64,000 nucleotides of DNA from Comamonas sp. Y33R10-2 (GTDB taxonomy: Bacteria > Pseudomonadota > Gammaproteobacteria > Burkholderiales > Burkholderiaceae_C): positions 3,286,001-3,350,000 of the forward strand of contig NZ_CP079925.1 in the NCBI RefSeq assembly GCF_019355935.1. Reading direction: 5' to 3'. Position numbers and translations under genes: made by a program. The notes under the pieces were generated by a model. It worked only from the letters and a program-made list of their open reading frames with translations, was not told the origin of the DNA and searched no databases. Below are positions 16,689 to 25,821 of the stretch, piece by piece. Positions within the stretch are counted from its first letter, which is position 1, and the number at the start of each line of letters is the position of its first letter.

Positions 16689-18329
16689 ATGACTACCACC
16701 GCTTGCACCGTGAAGAACTCCGTAGCCCAGCCCTCAGGCTGGATAAGCGGGCTTTTGATGCTGATTGCCGGCGGTTTGCAGGCTTTTTCTCTGGCTTGGC
16801 CTTGGGCGCGTGGGCAGGGCGATGGCTGGCTGACCTTGGTAGGCGGCTATGGCCGGCCGCTGTGGTGGCTGCAAATTTTGTCGCTTGCTGTGCTGGCCTA
16901 TGCCTTGTTGGCCGCTGACACAGCAAGGCAGGCTGCAGGCCGTGCGTGGCTGTTTGGCACGGCATGGCTGGCTGCTACCTTTTGGTGGCTGTTTATCTCC
17001 CTGCACACCTATGGCGGCCTGGCTGCGCCGCTGGCGGTGGCTGCGGTGCTGGCGCTGGCCGCGTTCTTGGGTGGCTATTACGCGGCAGTTTCATGGTGTT
17101 TTAAGCGCTTATCCAATATTCCATATGGACTTGTTGCTATTATTTTTGCTGCGTTATGGACGCTGGCTGAATTAGCGCGTGGTTGGTTGTGGACAGGCTT
17201 TCCTTGGGGCGCCGGCGGTTATGCCCATGTGGAAGGCCCGCTTGCCGTGCTACCGCGCTGGATTGGCGTGTATGGCACGGGCTTTGTGGCGGCATGGATG
17301 GCCGCGTGGCTGGCCGTGCTGGTTTGGCGCTGGCAGGCCAAGCAGCCCGTGCTGCATGCCAAGCCTGCATTGGCAAGTGTTGCCGCCCTGTCTCTGGCCT
17401 TAGGTGGCTTGTGGTGGCTGCGCCATCAAGCGGTTGAAGCCCCCAGTCAGCAGCCTGGCATGAGCGTGGAGCTGCTGCAAGGCAATATCCCGCAAGATGA
17501 AAAGTTTGAAATGGGCTCTGGCGTGGTGGTGGCACTGCGCTGGTATGCCCAGCAGTTGCACGATGCCCGGGCGCAACTGGTGGTGGCGCCTGAGACGGCC
17601 ATTCCGCTGCTACCCCAACAACTGCCTGAGGAGTATTTGGACTTTGTGCGCCAGCCTTTTGTGGCTAAAGACTCCCAACGGGCCGCTTTGGTGGGCATTC
17701 CTCTGGGTAACTGGGACGAAGGCTTTACCAATACGGTAGAGGGATGGTTACCGGGACAAGCCAAGCCATATCAGTACGATAAACACCATTTGGTGCCGTT
17801 TGGTGAGTTCATTCCGCCCATGTTTCGCTGGTTTACCGAACTGATGAACATTCCGCTGGGCGACTTTAACCGCGGTGCTTTGGGTCAGCCGTCCATGATT
17901 TGGGCGGGGGAGCGTCTGTCGCCTAATATTTGTTACGAAGATTTGTTTGGTGAAGAGTTGGCCGCGCACTTCGGCAATGGCGCGACTGCACCGACGATTT
18001 TGGTCAACCTCAGCAATATTGGCTGGTTTGGCGACTCTGTAGCCATTGACCAGCACTTGTCGATTAGCCGCATGCGCACGCTGGAGTTTGAGCGCCCCAT
18101 GCTGCGTGCTACCAATACCGGGGCCTCCGTAGTCATTAACCACAAAGCAGAAGTTGTGAGCGCGCTAGCGCCGTTTGATAGGGCTGTACTCAAGTCTCAG
18201 GTGCAGGGGCGCGATGCTTTGACACCCTATGCCCGTTGGGTGCATGCGCTGGGGCTGCTGCCTTTGACGCTGCTGTGTTTGGCGATCTGCGGTTTTGCTT
18301 GGTACAGAAAGCAAAGGGCTCAGGATTGA
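16689..18329 (+). CDS. lnt: Apolipoprotein N-acyltransferase
   Basis: 546 residues. About eight hydrophobic segments in residues 15-255 precede a periplasmic nitrilase domain (about 258-500) and a last membrane helix near the C-terminus. The catalytic triad is visible: Glu in VVAPETAIPLL, Lys in YDKHHLVPFGEF and Cys in SPNICYEDLFGEE. The enzyme adds the third acyl chain to the N-terminal cysteine of lipoproteins in the inner membrane. The protein is somewhat longer than usual; residues around 137-156 (CFKRLSNIPYGLVAIIF) are encoded by an unusually AT-rich patch at 17095-17155 that may be repeat-derived. Confidence 0.93.
   Translation: MTTTACTVKNSVAQPSGWISGLLMLIAGGLQAFSLAWPWARGQGDGWLTLVGGYGRPLWWLQILSLAVLAYALLAADTARQAAGRAWLFGTAWLAATFWWLFISLHTYGGLAAPLAVAAVLALAAFLGGYYAAVSWCFKRLSNIPYGLVAIIFAALWTLAELARGWLWTGFPWGAGGYAHVEGPLAVLPRWIGVYGTGFVAAWMAAWLAVLVWRWQAKQPVLHAKPALASVAALSLALGGLWWLRHQAVEAPSQQPGMSVELLQGNIPQDEKFEMGSGVVVALRWYAQQLHDARAQLVVAPETAIPLLPQQLPEEYLDFVRQPFVAKDSQRAALVGIPLGNWDEGFTNTVEGWLPGQAKPYQYDKHHLVPFGEFIPPMFRWFTELMNIPLGDFNRGALGQPSMIWAGERLSPNICYEDLFGEELAAHFGNGATAPTILVNLSNIGWFGDSVAIDQHLSISRMRTLEFERPMLRATNTGASVVINHKAEVVSALAPFDRAVLKSQVQGRDALTPYARWVHALGLLPLTLLCLAICGFAWYRKQRAQD
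17098..17152. repeat. AT-rich patch inside lnt, possibly an embedded repeat
   Basis: Within GC-rich lnt, this stretch contains AAGCGCTTATCC, the perfect palindrome TCCATATGGA (17119-17128) and TTGTTGCTATTATTTTT, words that resemble the intergenic stem-loop family of this window. The frame stays open through it. Confidence 0.4.
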
Positions 18330-18334
18330 ATTGC

Positions 18335-18351
18335 ATGGGGGAGTCCCCCAT
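18335..18351. promoter_or_regulatory. Perfect palindrome between lnt and fabA
   Basis: ATGGGGGA-G-TCCCCCAT, 8-base arms with a one-base centre, lies 6 bases after the lnt stop. There is no T-run. It may be an operator for the fabA-fabB unit or an mRNA end structure; I cannot tell which. Confidence 0.4.
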
Positions 18352-18547
18352 ATGGGATAAGCGCTTTTGTCATCACGCTTTGCCGCATTTGTGGCAGAGT
18401 TTCGACCCAGATAACGGGTATTTTGTCTCGGGTATGGCGGCTGGCTTGATAATGCCGGGTTATGTGCGCCCGTGTGGGCGTAGACCCACCCACCCAAATA
18501 TAGAGTAACGGGTAGCTTGCACAGGCTGCCGTGGAGCAATTGAAAGA

Positions 18548-19072
18548 ATGGCTGAATCTTTTTCCTACGAACAATTGATCGCATCCGGCGAAGGCAAGCT
18601 CTTTGGCGCTGATAGCGGACGTCTGCCCCTGCCTCCCATGTTGATGTTCGATCGCATCACACACATTGCTGAAGATGGCGGCGAGCACGGTCTGGGAAAG
18701 ATTGTTGCCGAGCTGGACGTCAACCCTGACCTGTGGTTCTTCAAGTGCCACTTTCAGGGCGACCCCGTCATGCCCGGTTGCCTGGGCCTTGATGCCATGT
18801 GGCAGCTGATTGGTTTTTACCTGACTTGGCTGCGTCTGCCCGGCAAGGGTCGCGCTCTTGGCGCTGGTGAAGTCAAGTTCACCGGCGAAGTGGGCCCGGA
18901 CGTCAAGCTGGTGACCTACGAAATCGATATCAAACGCGTCATCAAGCGTAAGCTGAACATGGCCATTGGCGATGCACGCCTGTTGGCTGATGGCAAGGAA
19001 ATCTACGTGGCCAATGATCTGCGCGTGGGCCTGTTCCTGCGTGAAGATGCTGCCAAGGGAACGCCAGCATGA
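18548..19072 (+). CDS. fabA: 3-hydroxydecanoyl-ACP dehydratase/isomerase
   Basis: 174 residues, the standard length. Active-site H68 lies in [18 protein letters not shown] and D82 in [11 protein letters not shown]. The enzyme dehydrates 3-hydroxyacyl-ACP and isomerises trans-2- to cis-3-decenoyl-ACP, the branch point to unsaturated fatty acids under anaerobic-type synthesis. It overlaps fabB by four bases (ATGA at 19069), so the two are translationally coupled, as expected for enzymes acting in sequence. Confidence 0.96.
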   Translation: MAESFSYEQLIASGEGKLFGADSGRLPLPPMLMFDRITHIAEDGGEHGLGKIVAELDVNPDLWFFKCHFQGDPVMPGCLGLDAMWQLIGFYLTWLRLPGKGRALGAGEVKFTGEVGPDVKLVTYEIDIKRVIKRKLNMAIGDARLLADGKEIYVANDLRVGLFLREDAAKGTPA

Positions 19073-20292
19073 GCAAGAAGCGGGTAGTGATCACCGGCGC
19101 GGGCATTGTCTCGTGCATTGGTAATGACTTGGCAACGGTGGAGACCTCGCTGCGCGAAGGTCGCACCGGCATCAAGGCCATGCCCAAGTTCACCGAGCTG
19201 GGCATGCGCTCGCAGGTGGCCGGTATCCCTGAAATCGACATCGAAGCACGCATTGACCGCAAGCAATTGCGCTTTATGGGTGATGCTGCGGCTTATTCGC
19301 AGATCGCCCTGGAAGACGCCATCAAGCAAGCGGGCCTGACGCCTGAGCAGGTGAGCCACCCCCGTACTGGCCTGATCATGGGCTCGGGCGGCGGCTCGCC
19401 AGCCAACCAGATTGAAGCGGCAGATACGCTGCGCGAAAAGGGCATTCGCCGCGTGGGACCGTATCAGGTCACGCGCTGCATGAGCTCTACCGTGTCCGCC
19501 TGTCTTGCGACCAACTTCAAGGTCAAGGGCATCAACTACTCCATCACCTCGGCCTGCTCCACTTCGGCCCACTGCATTGGCGCTGCGGCCCAGCAGATTG
19601 CTTGGGGTATGCAGGATGTGATGTTTGCCGGCGGCGGTGAAGAGCTGTCTTGGGGAATGTCGCTGTTGTTTGATGGCATGGGCGCGATGTCCAGCAAGTA
19701 CAACGAGACGCCCGAAAAAGCCTCGCGTGCCTACGATGCCAACCGTGACGGTTTCGTCATCGCTGGCGGTGGCGGCGCTGTGGTGCTGGAAAGCCTGGAG
19801 CACGCTCTGGCCCGTGGTGCCAACATCTTGGCTGAAGTGGTCGGCTTTGGCGCCACCAGCGACGGCGAAGATATGGTTGCACCTTCGGGTGACGGCGCCA
19901 TTGCCTGCATGCAGCAAGCCATGGAAACCATTGACGCGCCAATCGACTACATCAACACGCATGGCACATCGACCCCCGTGGGCGATATGCAAGAAGTGCG
20001 TGCGATGAAGGCGTTGTTTGGCGACAAGGTGCCTGCGTTCTCGTCCACCAAATCGCTGACCGGCCACTCGCTGGGTGCAACTGGTGTGCAAGAAGCGATT
20101 TATTGCATGATCATGATGAACAAGGGCTTTATCGCCGGCTCCGTGAACGTGGACACCCCCGATCCGCTGCTGGGCGATATGCCTTTGGTCACCAAGACCC
20201 GTGATGCTGAACTGAAGACCGTGCTGTCCAACAGCTTTGGCTTTGGCGGCACCAATGCTTCTTTGGTGCTCAAGCGCTGGGAAGGTCAGTAA
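19069..20292 (+). CDS. fabB: 3-oxoacyl-ACP synthase I
   Basis: 407 residues. The condensing triad is present: C163 in [13 protein letters not shown], His in [12 protein letters not shown] and His in [12 protein letters not shown]. The C-terminal [17 protein letters not shown] closes the thiolase fold. With FabA it extends the cis-3-decenoyl intermediate to make unsaturated fatty acids for membrane lipids. The start overlaps the fabA stop. A terminator follows. Confidence 0.96.
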   Translation: MSKKRVVITGAGIVSCIGNDLATVETSLREGRTGIKAMPKFTELGMRSQVAGIPEIDIEARIDRKQLRFMGDAAAYSQIALEDAIKQAGLTPEQVSHPRTGLIMGSGGGSPANQIEAADTLREKGIRRVGPYQVTRCMSSTVSACLATNFKVKGINYSITSACSTSAHCIGAAAQQIAWGMQDVMFAGGGEELSWGMSLLFDGMGAMSSKYNETPEKASRAYDANRDGFVIAGGGGAVVLESLEHALARGANILAEVVGFGATSDGEDMVAPSGDGAIACMQQAMETIDAPIDYINTHGTSTPVGDMQEVRAMKALFGDKVPAFSSTKSLTGHSLGATGVQEAIYCMIMMNKGFIAGSVNVDTPDPLLGDMPLVTKTRDAELKTVLSNSFGFGGTNASLVLKRWEGQ

Positions 20293-20311
20293 GCTCTCGA
20301 GCCTTGATCGC

Positions 20312-20346
20312 AAGCCCGCTTGACCTCAAGGCAAGCGGGCTTTTTT
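20312..20346 (+). terminator. Terminator of fabA-fabB
   Basis: AAGCCCGCTTG (20312-20322) pairs with CAAGCGGGCTT (20332-20342) and runs into six T. Confidence 0.88.
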
Positions 20347-20386
20347 GTTACCGATATCACCGACGTCATTGACTAAAGCCTGCCTC

Positions 20387-20971
20387 ATGAAGATCGCAAT
20401 TCTTGACCGTGATGGCACCCTGAACGAATGGGGTGCGAAAGGCTTTATCGCAAGTCCTGATGAATGGGTCGCTGTACCCAGTGCGCTTGAGGCCGTCTCG
20501 CGCCTCAATCGCGCGGGCTGGCATGTGGTTGTCGTGACCAACCAGCCGGGGTTGGGGCGCGGGCTGTTTGATGTGATTGAGCTCAACGCCGTGCACGCCA
20601 AAATGCAGCGTGAGCTGGCGGCAGTAGGTGCGCGGGTTGAGGCTGTCTTTTTTTGCCCCCACGCCCCCGATGAAGATTGCCTATGCCGCAAGCCGGGCGC
20701 AGCCCTGTTTGAGCAAATTGCTGACCGCTATGGTGTGCAAGGCCAACAAATATGGGCCATTGGCAGCGGGGTGGAGCATTTGCAGGCAGGCACGGCGGTA
20801 GGTGCACATCTGGTGTTTGTGGAGTCCGCTGCGAGACCTGCGTTTTGTAGCGATGCCAACCTGCCAGAGGGTAGCGAGCGTTATCCTGATTTGGAGGCGG
20901 TGGTCAACATGTTGTTACCCCTTGGTGATGGCGCGGCAAAAGGCGTCGATTCAGAGCCTGCCAACCATTGA
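20387..20971 (+). CDS. GmhB-like HAD-IIIA phosphatase with altered motif IV
   Basis: 194 residues from ATG at 20387. Motif I is intact (ILDRDGTLNEWG, D7 and D9), motif II is VVTNQP, and the zinc-binding cluster of GmhB is present (FFCPHAPDEDCLCRKPG). The family makes heptose 1-phosphate from heptose 1,7-bisphosphate for the LPS core. However the motif-IV loop, normally GDxxxD, reads IGSGVEHLQAG: S127 and H131 stand where the two metal-binding aspartates belong. Activity is therefore in doubt. It is followed by plsC, as is usual for gmhB in Burkholderiales. I withhold the gene symbol because of the changed active site. Confidence 0.8.
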   Translation: MKIAILDRDGTLNEWGAKGFIASPDEWVAVPSALEAVSRLNRAGWHVVVVTNQPGLGRGLFDVIELNAVHAKMQRELAAVGARVEAVFFCPHAPDEDCLCRKPGAALFEQIADRYGVQGQQIWAIGSGVEHLQAGTAVGAHLVFVESAARPAFCSDANLPEGSERYPDLEAVVNMLLPLGDGAAKGVDSEPANH

Positions 20972-20983
20972 TTTGCGCTTTTA

Positions 20984-21030
20984 GGTAAAAATAGCCTTAA
21001 CTGCTTGAAAGATCAGCGCAAGCTGCTATG
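20984..21030. repeat. AT-rich stem-loop repeat, degraded copy
   Basis: Between the GmhB-like gene and plsC. ATAGCCTTAACTGCTTG is opposed by CGCAAGCTGCTAT; the outer words ATAGC/GCTAT and inner GCTTG/CAAGC pair. Similar in style to the copies at 27874, 29387 and 33268. Confidence 0.45.
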
Positions 21031-21092
21031 TTTCTTGCTGAATTTTGAGCCCCATTAACGGGTGCTTGTACTCAAGCCCTTTGATTGCTTTC

Positions 21093-21839
21093 ATGTCCTT
21101 GATTCGCTCAGTCCTCCACATGCTGTGGATGGTCGTCACCGTCATTCCTTACACCATTGCTGTGCTGCTGACCAAGTGGATCAGCGGCTCATCCTCCAAA
21201 ACCTATCGCGTGGCCCGTGCGTGGCTCAAGCTGTCGGTGGACAGCGCCAAGGTCATCATGGGCGTTCAGTGCCGGGTGCAGGGCATGGAGAACCTGCCAA
21301 CTGACCCCAAGCAAGGCGTGGTGCTGCTGGTTAAGCACCAGTCCACCTACGAAACCTTTTTGATGCCGGCCATCATGCCGCGCCCACTGGCCTATGTCTT
21401 TAAGAAGGAGCTGCTCAAGGTTCCGTTCTTCGGTTGGTCAATTGGTGCGCTGGACATGATTCACATTGATCGCGCCCATGGATCGCGGGCTTTCCACAAG
21501 GTGGTGGAGCAAGGCAAGCGATTACTCGACCAAGGCACATGGGTCATCATGTTCCCGGAAGGCACGCGCATTGCTCGCGGTGAAAAGGGTGAATACAAGA
21601 CCGGCGCTACGCGTTTGGCCATCATGACGGGCGCCCCCGTGGTACCTATTGCCGTGACTTCGGCCAAATGCTGGCCGCGCAAAGCATTCATCAAAAAGCC
21701 AGGCGTGGTTGATGTGTCTATTGGCAAGCCTATCCCTTCCATTGGCCGCAAGCATGAGGAGTTGATGGCCGAGGTGGAAGCTTGGATTGAGGCCGAAATG
21801 CAGCGCCTTGACCCTGATGCCTACGCTGACAAAAGCTAA
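21093..21839 (+). CDS. plsC: 1-acyl-sn-glycerol-3-phosphate acyltransferase
   Basis: About 248 residues from ATG at 21093 (MSLIRSVLHML). A membrane segment lies near residues 8-30. The acyltransferase box is KHQSTYETF, an HX4E form of the HX4D motif that I associate with betaproteobacterial PlsC, followed by the block IHIDRAHGSRAF and FPEGTRIARGEKGEYKTGA. It adds the second acyl chain to lysophosphatidic acid at the inner membrane. It precedes the YgjP-type metalloprotease gene by 18 bases. Confidence 0.9.
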   Translation: MSLIRSVLHMLWMVVTVIPYTIAVLLTKWISGSSSKTYRVARAWLKLSVDSAKVIMGVQCRVQGMENLPTDPKQGVVLLVKHQSTYETFLMPAIMPRPLAYVFKKELLKVPFFGWSIGALDMIHIDRAHGSRAFHKVVEQGKRLLDQGTWVIMFPEGTRIARGEKGEYKTGATRLAIMTGAPVVPIAVTSAKCWPRKAFIKKPGVVDVSIGKPIPSIGRKHEELMAEVEAWIEAEMQRLDPDAYADKS

Positions 21840-21857
21840 TGAAGCACTCAACTACCC

Positions 21858-22853
21858 ATGTCCACAGGGAATAGCTTGCAGCAAGCTTGGCAATGGCTGG
21901 TGCCGCCTATGGTTGAAGATGGGCAGGGTGGCCTGATACCACGCGGGCGCTTGCGTGCTGTCGATGCGAAAGCTGAGTCGCTGGCTCATGAGTTAGATAA
22001 AAATATCGATCAACTGCATATAGATACTGCAGTTGATGCTATTGATTTTGAAGGTTCCGGTCTTGAAGATGCGGAGGAGCTCGCTGTAGCCACTTTGCCC
22101 AAGCACCCCGGTGCAAGTCATAACGCGCAGCTTCAGGGGCGCAGCGTTGCATATCTATTGCGCCGCTCTGCACGCCGCAGCATAGGCTTTAGCGTTGGAG
22201 TCCAAGGCCTTGAGGTTACAGCGCCACAGTGGCTGGGTATGGGCGATATCGAATCGGCACTGCAGACCAAGGCTGACTGGATTGTGCGCAAGCTGCAGGA
22301 GTCGGGTCAGCGTCAGCAAATCAGAAGCGAGGCACGAATCCTTTGGCAAGAAGGTGGGTTGCTGGACTATCTGGGCCAGCCAATGACGCTGCGCCTGACA
22401 GGCGAGGCAGCGCCGCCACTTCGTACCCGTCAAACCTATAGAGAGCAGGTACTAGATGGCGCGCAAAGCCTGCACTTGCCGTTGGGTGCTCAGGCATCGG
22501 CCGCGCAAATTCGCGCTGCCGTTCAGGCCTGGATTTTTCGAGAGGCCCGCACCCATTTCACCGCGCGCATGCAGTACTTCGCCGTTCAAATGGATGTGCG
22601 CTGGAGTGCGCTGCGTTTGAGTAGTGCCAGCACGCGCTGGGGTAGCGCCACTAGCGGCGGCGTCATCCGGCTGAACTGGCGGTTAATGCAGCACAGCCCG
22701 CAAATCATTGATTACGTGGTGGTGCATGAGCTTGCGCATCTGCACCACATGGACCACAGCCCGAAGTTCTGGGCCGTGGTCGCGCAGGTTCTGCCCGACT
22801 GGAAGCAGTTGCGCAAAGCACTAAGAAACAAACCTCTGCCCGCCTGGGAGTAG
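21858..22853 (+). CDS. YgjP-type (DUF45) zinc metallopeptidase
   Basis: 331 residues. The catalytic zinc site is VVHELAHLHHMDHSPKFW, the HExxH form with the third histidine in MDHSP. RRSARRSIGFSVGVQGLEVTAP and SASTRWGSATSGGVIRLNWRL are conserved blocks of the YgjP/SprT-like group. The physiological substrate is unknown. The N-terminal 90 residues are variable, and residues about 45-65 are encoded by an AT-rich inverted repeat (22009-22037), suggesting a captured repeat element. The gene lies in the usual cluster after plsC. Confidence 0.85.
   Translation: MSTGNSLQQAWQWLVPPMVEDGQGGLIPRGRLRAVDAKAESLAHELDKNIDQLHIDTAVDAIDFEGSGLEDAEELAVATLPKHPGASHNAQLQGRSVAYLLRRSARRSIGFSVGVQGLEVTAPQWLGMGDIESALQTKADWIVRKLQESGQRQQIRSEARILWQEGGLLDYLGQPMTLRLTGEAAPPLRTRQTYREQVLDGAQSLHLPLGAQASAAQIRAAVQAWIFREARTHFTARMQYFAVQMDVRWSALRLSSASTRWGSATSGGVIRLNWRLMQHSPQIIDYVVVHELAHLHHMDHSPKFWAVVAQVLPDWKQLRKALRNKPLPAWE
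22009..22037. repeat. Inverted repeat within the coding sequence of the YgjP-type gene
   Basis: ATCAACTGCA (22009-22018) and TGCAGTTGAT (22028-22037) are perfect 10-base arms around TATAGATAC. Flanks GATAAAAATA and GCTATTGATTTTG are AT-rich, unlike the GC-rich gene, and like the edges of the intergenic repeats here. The reading frame is kept. Confidence 0.6.
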
Positions 22854-22889
22854 GCTGGGCGCAGCGGCTGTTAACAAAAAGGATTCAAT

Positions 22890-23306
22890 ATGAGCAATGC
22901 GACGCAAATTCATCCCGCAACCGGCTATGCCGGCGATGTGTCAGCGCAGTTGGCCTGGCAGTGGTTGCAAAACGGCGAAGCCGTGCTGGTCGATGTGCGC
23001 ACCGATGCCGAGCGTGAATGGGTAGGCAAGGTTCCGGGTGCGATAGCGGTAGCGTGGAAGCAGTGGCCGGGCATGGCGGCCAACCCCAGCTTTGACGAGC
23101 AGTTGCGCGCCGCAGTCCCCGAAGGCCAAAAAGTCGTTCTGCTATGCCGCAGCGGCGTGCGCTCTGTTGCGGCTGCTCAGCGTGCGACTGGCTTGGGTAT
23201 AGAGGCCTACAACATCCTCGAAGGCTTTGAGGGCGATGTAGATGCCAATGGCCAGCGGGGACAACTAAGTGGTTGGCGCAAACGCGGCCTGCCTTGGAAT
23301 CAATGA
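22890..23306 (+). CDS. Rhodanese-like domain protein
   Basis: 138 residues forming one rhodanese domain. The active-site loop is LLCRSGVRSVAAA, with the cysteine that carries persulfide, and the CH2A-type motif is seen as VLVDVRTDAEREWVG. No signal peptide. Proteins of this sort move sulfane sulfur or act in redox control in the cytoplasm; the acceptor is unknown. It converges with galE, whose end lies 19 bases away. Confidence 0.85.
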   Translation: MSNATQIHPATGYAGDVSAQLAWQWLQNGEAVLVDVRTDAEREWVGKVPGAIAVAWKQWPGMAANPSFDEQLRAAVPEGQKVVLLCRSGVRSVAAAQRATGLGIEAYNILEGFEGDVDANGQRGQLSGWRKRGLPWNQ

Positions 23307-23325
23307 TGCTAGGGCAGCCGCAGGC

Positions 23326-24336
23326 TCAAGCCTCCCGGTAGCCGTTCGGGTTCTGGCTCTGCCAGTGCCAAGTGTCGGCGCACATGGCGTCTAGATCATG
23401 CTCAGCCTGCCAGTCCAGTGTTTTCAGGGCGTGCTCAGGGTTGGCGTAATAGCTGGGTAAATCGCCGGGGCGGCGCTCAGCAATGTTGTATGCAATGGCC
23501 TTGCCGCAGGCCTTTTCGAAGGCATGAAGAACATCCAGGACGCTAAAACCTTTACCTGTGCCGAGGTTGACGGTCATAACGCCTGTGTGGAGTCTCTCTA
23601 GTGCTTTGACATGCCCACGTGCGAGATCTACGACGTGGAGATAGTCACGAACCCCCGTTCCATCAGGCGTGTTGTAGTCGCCACCAAAAATTTGTAGCTT
23701 GTCACGTTTGCCCACGGCGACTTGGGCGATGTACGGCAGCAGGTTGTTGGGAATACCTGCGGGGTCTTCACCAATCAAACCACTGGGGTGAGCGCCGATG
23801 GGATTGAAGTATCTCAGTACGGCCATTGACCATTGAGGTGCAGAGTTCGCGAGATCACAGAGCACTTCTTCCACCATGAGCTTGGTTCGCCCATAGGGGT
23901 TCATGGCTGAAGTGGGGTGCATCTCATCGTATGGCAAATATTGAGGTGTGCCATAGACGGTTGCAGAAGAGCTAAACACGAGCTTGTAGACCCCTTGGAC
24001 TTGCATGGCGCGCAGCAATACCAAGGTTCCGTTGACGTTGTTGTCGTAATAATCTAGAGGCTGAGTTGAGGACTCGCCCACTGCCTTTTTGCCCGCAAAG
24101 TGCACCACGCTATCGATGGCGTGCTCTTTTAATGCTTGCTCCAGCGCACCTTGATCGCGGACATCGCCGTGTATGACGGGGATTGAGCGCCCGGCAATTT
24201 TCTCTACTCGCCGAATGGCTTCTGGATGGCTGTTGCTGAAGTTGTCAAAAATCACGACTTCATGGCCGTGGCTGAGCAATTCAATGGCTGTGTGACTGCC
24301 GATATAGCCGGCGCCGCCTGTGAGTAGCGTTTTCAT
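23326..24336 (-). CDS. galE: UDP-glucose 4-epimerase
   Basis: About 336 residues from ATG at 24334-24336. The NAD-binding glycine motif is LLTGGAGYIGSHTAIELL and the catalytic Tyr-Lys pair lies in NPYGRTKLMVEEVL; SSSATVYG holds the active-site serine. It interconverts UDP-glucose and UDP-galactose, giving precursors for surface polysaccharide. It is near but not within the rfb and O-antigen genes. Confidence 0.93.
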   Translation of the reverse strand: MKTLLTGGAGYIGSHTAIELLSHGHEVVIFDNFSNSHPEAIRRVEKIAGRSIPVIHGDVRDQGALEQALKEHAIDSVVHFAGKKAVGESSTQPLDYYDNNVNGTLVLLRAMQVQGVYKLVFSSSATVYGTPQYLPYDEMHPTSAMNPYGRTKLMVEEVLCDLANSAPQWSMAVLRYFNPIGAHPSGLIGEDPAGIPNNLLPYIAQVAVGKRDKLQIFGGDYNTPDGTGVRDYLHVVDLARGHVKALERLHTGVMTVNLGTGKGFSVLDVLHAFEKACGKAIAYNIAERRPGDLPSYYANPEHALKTLDWQAEHDLDAMCADTWHWQSQNPNGYREA

Positions 24337-24363
24337 GACTGGCAGTCTAGCGCTGGGCATATA

Positions 24364-24391
24364 AAAAAAGCGCTCGGATGAGCGCTTTTTT
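24364..24391 (-). terminator. Terminator downstream of the LysM/BON gene
   Basis: AAAAAAGCGCTC and GAGCGCTTTTTT form a 12-base stem around GGAT. It lies 13 bases after the stop of the minus-strand LysM/BON gene and upstream of galE. Confidence 0.85.
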
Positions 24392-24404
24392 GGAGAGCAA
24401 ATGT

Positions 24405-24875
24405 TTAAAGCGCAGGGATACGCAGCTTTTGACCCGGATAAATTTTGTCCGGGTTGCTAAGCATGGGCTTGTTGGCTTCAAAAATGGTGTTGTATTTGTT
24501 GGCGTCGCCGTAGTACTTCTTGGAGATGGCCGACAGCGTGTCGCCACGCACCACATCGTGGTACTGAGCTTCGGGCTCGGGGTTGGTGACGCTCATCAGG
24601 TTGTCCACAGATTGGACATTGGCGACGTTGCCGCAGCAAAGAGTGACTTTTTCCTTGGCGGCTTGTGTGGGGGCCGCACCTTGCACGGTCACTTTGCCCT
24701 GAGAGCCATCAAACTGAACCTGCAGGTCAGAGACACCCAAATTCTGCGTGCCGATGTAGTTGGCGATGGCCTGAGCCGCTTTGACATTCACATCGTCCGA
24801 TGGCGCTGCCGCATGTGCATCGCTGCCGCCAAACAGCTTTTCGCCGGCTTCCTTGATGAAACTGAACAGACCCAT
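24405..24875 (-). CDS. BON-LysM protein (Kbp/YgaU-like)
   Basis: 156 residues without a signal peptide. The N-terminus MGLFSFIKEAGEKLFG is the conserved start of the E. coli Kbp (YgaU) family; a BON domain (about 30-92) and a LysM domain (about 105-153, YHDVVRGDTLSAISKKYYGD ... KIYPGQKLRIP) follow. Kbp is a cytoplasmic potassium-binding protein. One cysteine pair (TLCCGN) is unusual within the BON part. Divergent from coaX. Confidence 0.88.
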   Translation of the reverse strand: MGLFSFIKEAGEKLFGGSDAHAAAPSDDVNVKAAQAIANYIGTQNLGVSDLQVQFDGSQGKVTVQGAAPTQAAKEKVTLCCGNVANVQSVDNLMSVTNPEPEAQYHDVVRGDTLSAISKKYYGDANKYNTIFEANKPMLSNPDKIYPGQKLRIPAL

Positions 24876-25047
24876 GATTTTCGACTCCTCAAAGTGATGG
24901 AAGAAACAAGCGATTCACTTTACATGGAAATGGCGAAAATTCCTTGCAGGACAAAGACGCTGCGTTTTTTTGACAATTTCCTATCAATAACTAATGAATG
25001 CTGCAGTCGAGCGCCTGACGCGAGGAAAAGTACTGATAATCCGCCGC

Positions 25048-25821
25048 ATGACATTTTTGGCCATAGACATTGGTAACACTCGCTTAAAGTGGGCCATGTA
25101 TGAAAATCACCGCCCTGGAGCTGCGCTGTTAGCGCATGGCGCGGAGTTTCTGGAACATATTGAGCGTTTGGCGGAGGGCGCCTGGGCTGGTTTGCCTGCA
25201 CCTGATCGTATGCTGGGCTGCGTTGTTGCTGGAGATACGGCAAGACTTCGCGTGCACGATCAAATTGAGCTTATGGTGGGTTGGGATTTCGAGCCGCAGT
25301 GGGTCGTTCCGTCGACGCAAGAGGCGGGTGTGACTAATGGTTATGACCACCCTTCTCGGCTAGGTGCTGATCGCTGGGTCGCAATGATTGGCGCACGCCA
25401 CCACATGCTGCAACTGGGCGATGCAAGACCATTGATTACCGTCATGGTCGGCACCGCTGTCACGGTGGATGCTATGGATGCCCAAGGGCACTTCCTCGGC
25501 GGCCTGATTATTCCCGGCCATGGCATCATGCTAAAAGCTTTGGAAGGTGGAACGGCCGGATTGCATGTTCCCACCGGAGATGTCAAAAGCTTTCCAAAGA
25601 ATACCAGTGATGCTTTGACCAGCGGCGGTACCTATGCCATTGCAGGCGCTGTAGAGCGTATGTACCAGCATCTGGCTGAGCACTGCGACTCTGAGCCCAT
25701 GTGCATCATGGCTGGCGGCGCAGGCTGGAAGATGTCTCCCAGCATGACCCGGCCTTTTGCATTGATCAACAACTTGATTTTTGAAGGTCTGCTGGTGATG
25801 GCTGAGAAACGCTGGGGTTGA
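25048..25821 (+). CDS. coaX: Type III pantothenate kinase
   Basis: About 257 residues from ATG at 25048, with GAGGAAA upstream; an earlier start at 24994 would add 18 unlike residues. Motifs: [17 protein letters not shown] (ATP-binding), [12 protein letters not shown], and [19 protein letters not shown] with [12 protein letters not shown]. It phosphorylates pantothenate, the first step to coenzyme A. The birA gene that often precedes coaX is not here. rfbB follows after 75 bases. Confidence 0.92.
   Translation: MTFLAIDIGNTRLKWAMYENHRPGAALLAHGAEFLEHIERLAEGAWAGLPAPDRMLGCVVAGDTARLRVHDQIELMVGWDFEPQWVVPSTQEAGVTNGYDHPSRLGADRWVAMIGARHHMLQLGDARPLITVMVGTAVTVDAMDAQGHFLGGLIIPGHGIMLKALEGGTAGLHVPTGDVKSFPKNTSDALTSGGTYAIAGAVERMYQHLAEHCDSEPMCIMAGGAGWKMSPSMTRPFALINNLIFEGLLVMAEKRWG

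Noticed and set aside
19003..20313. Long open frame of 436 codons opposite fabB
   Set aside because: It is the antisense frame of a certain gene; composition is biased (rich in H, R, A) as expected for a shadow frame.
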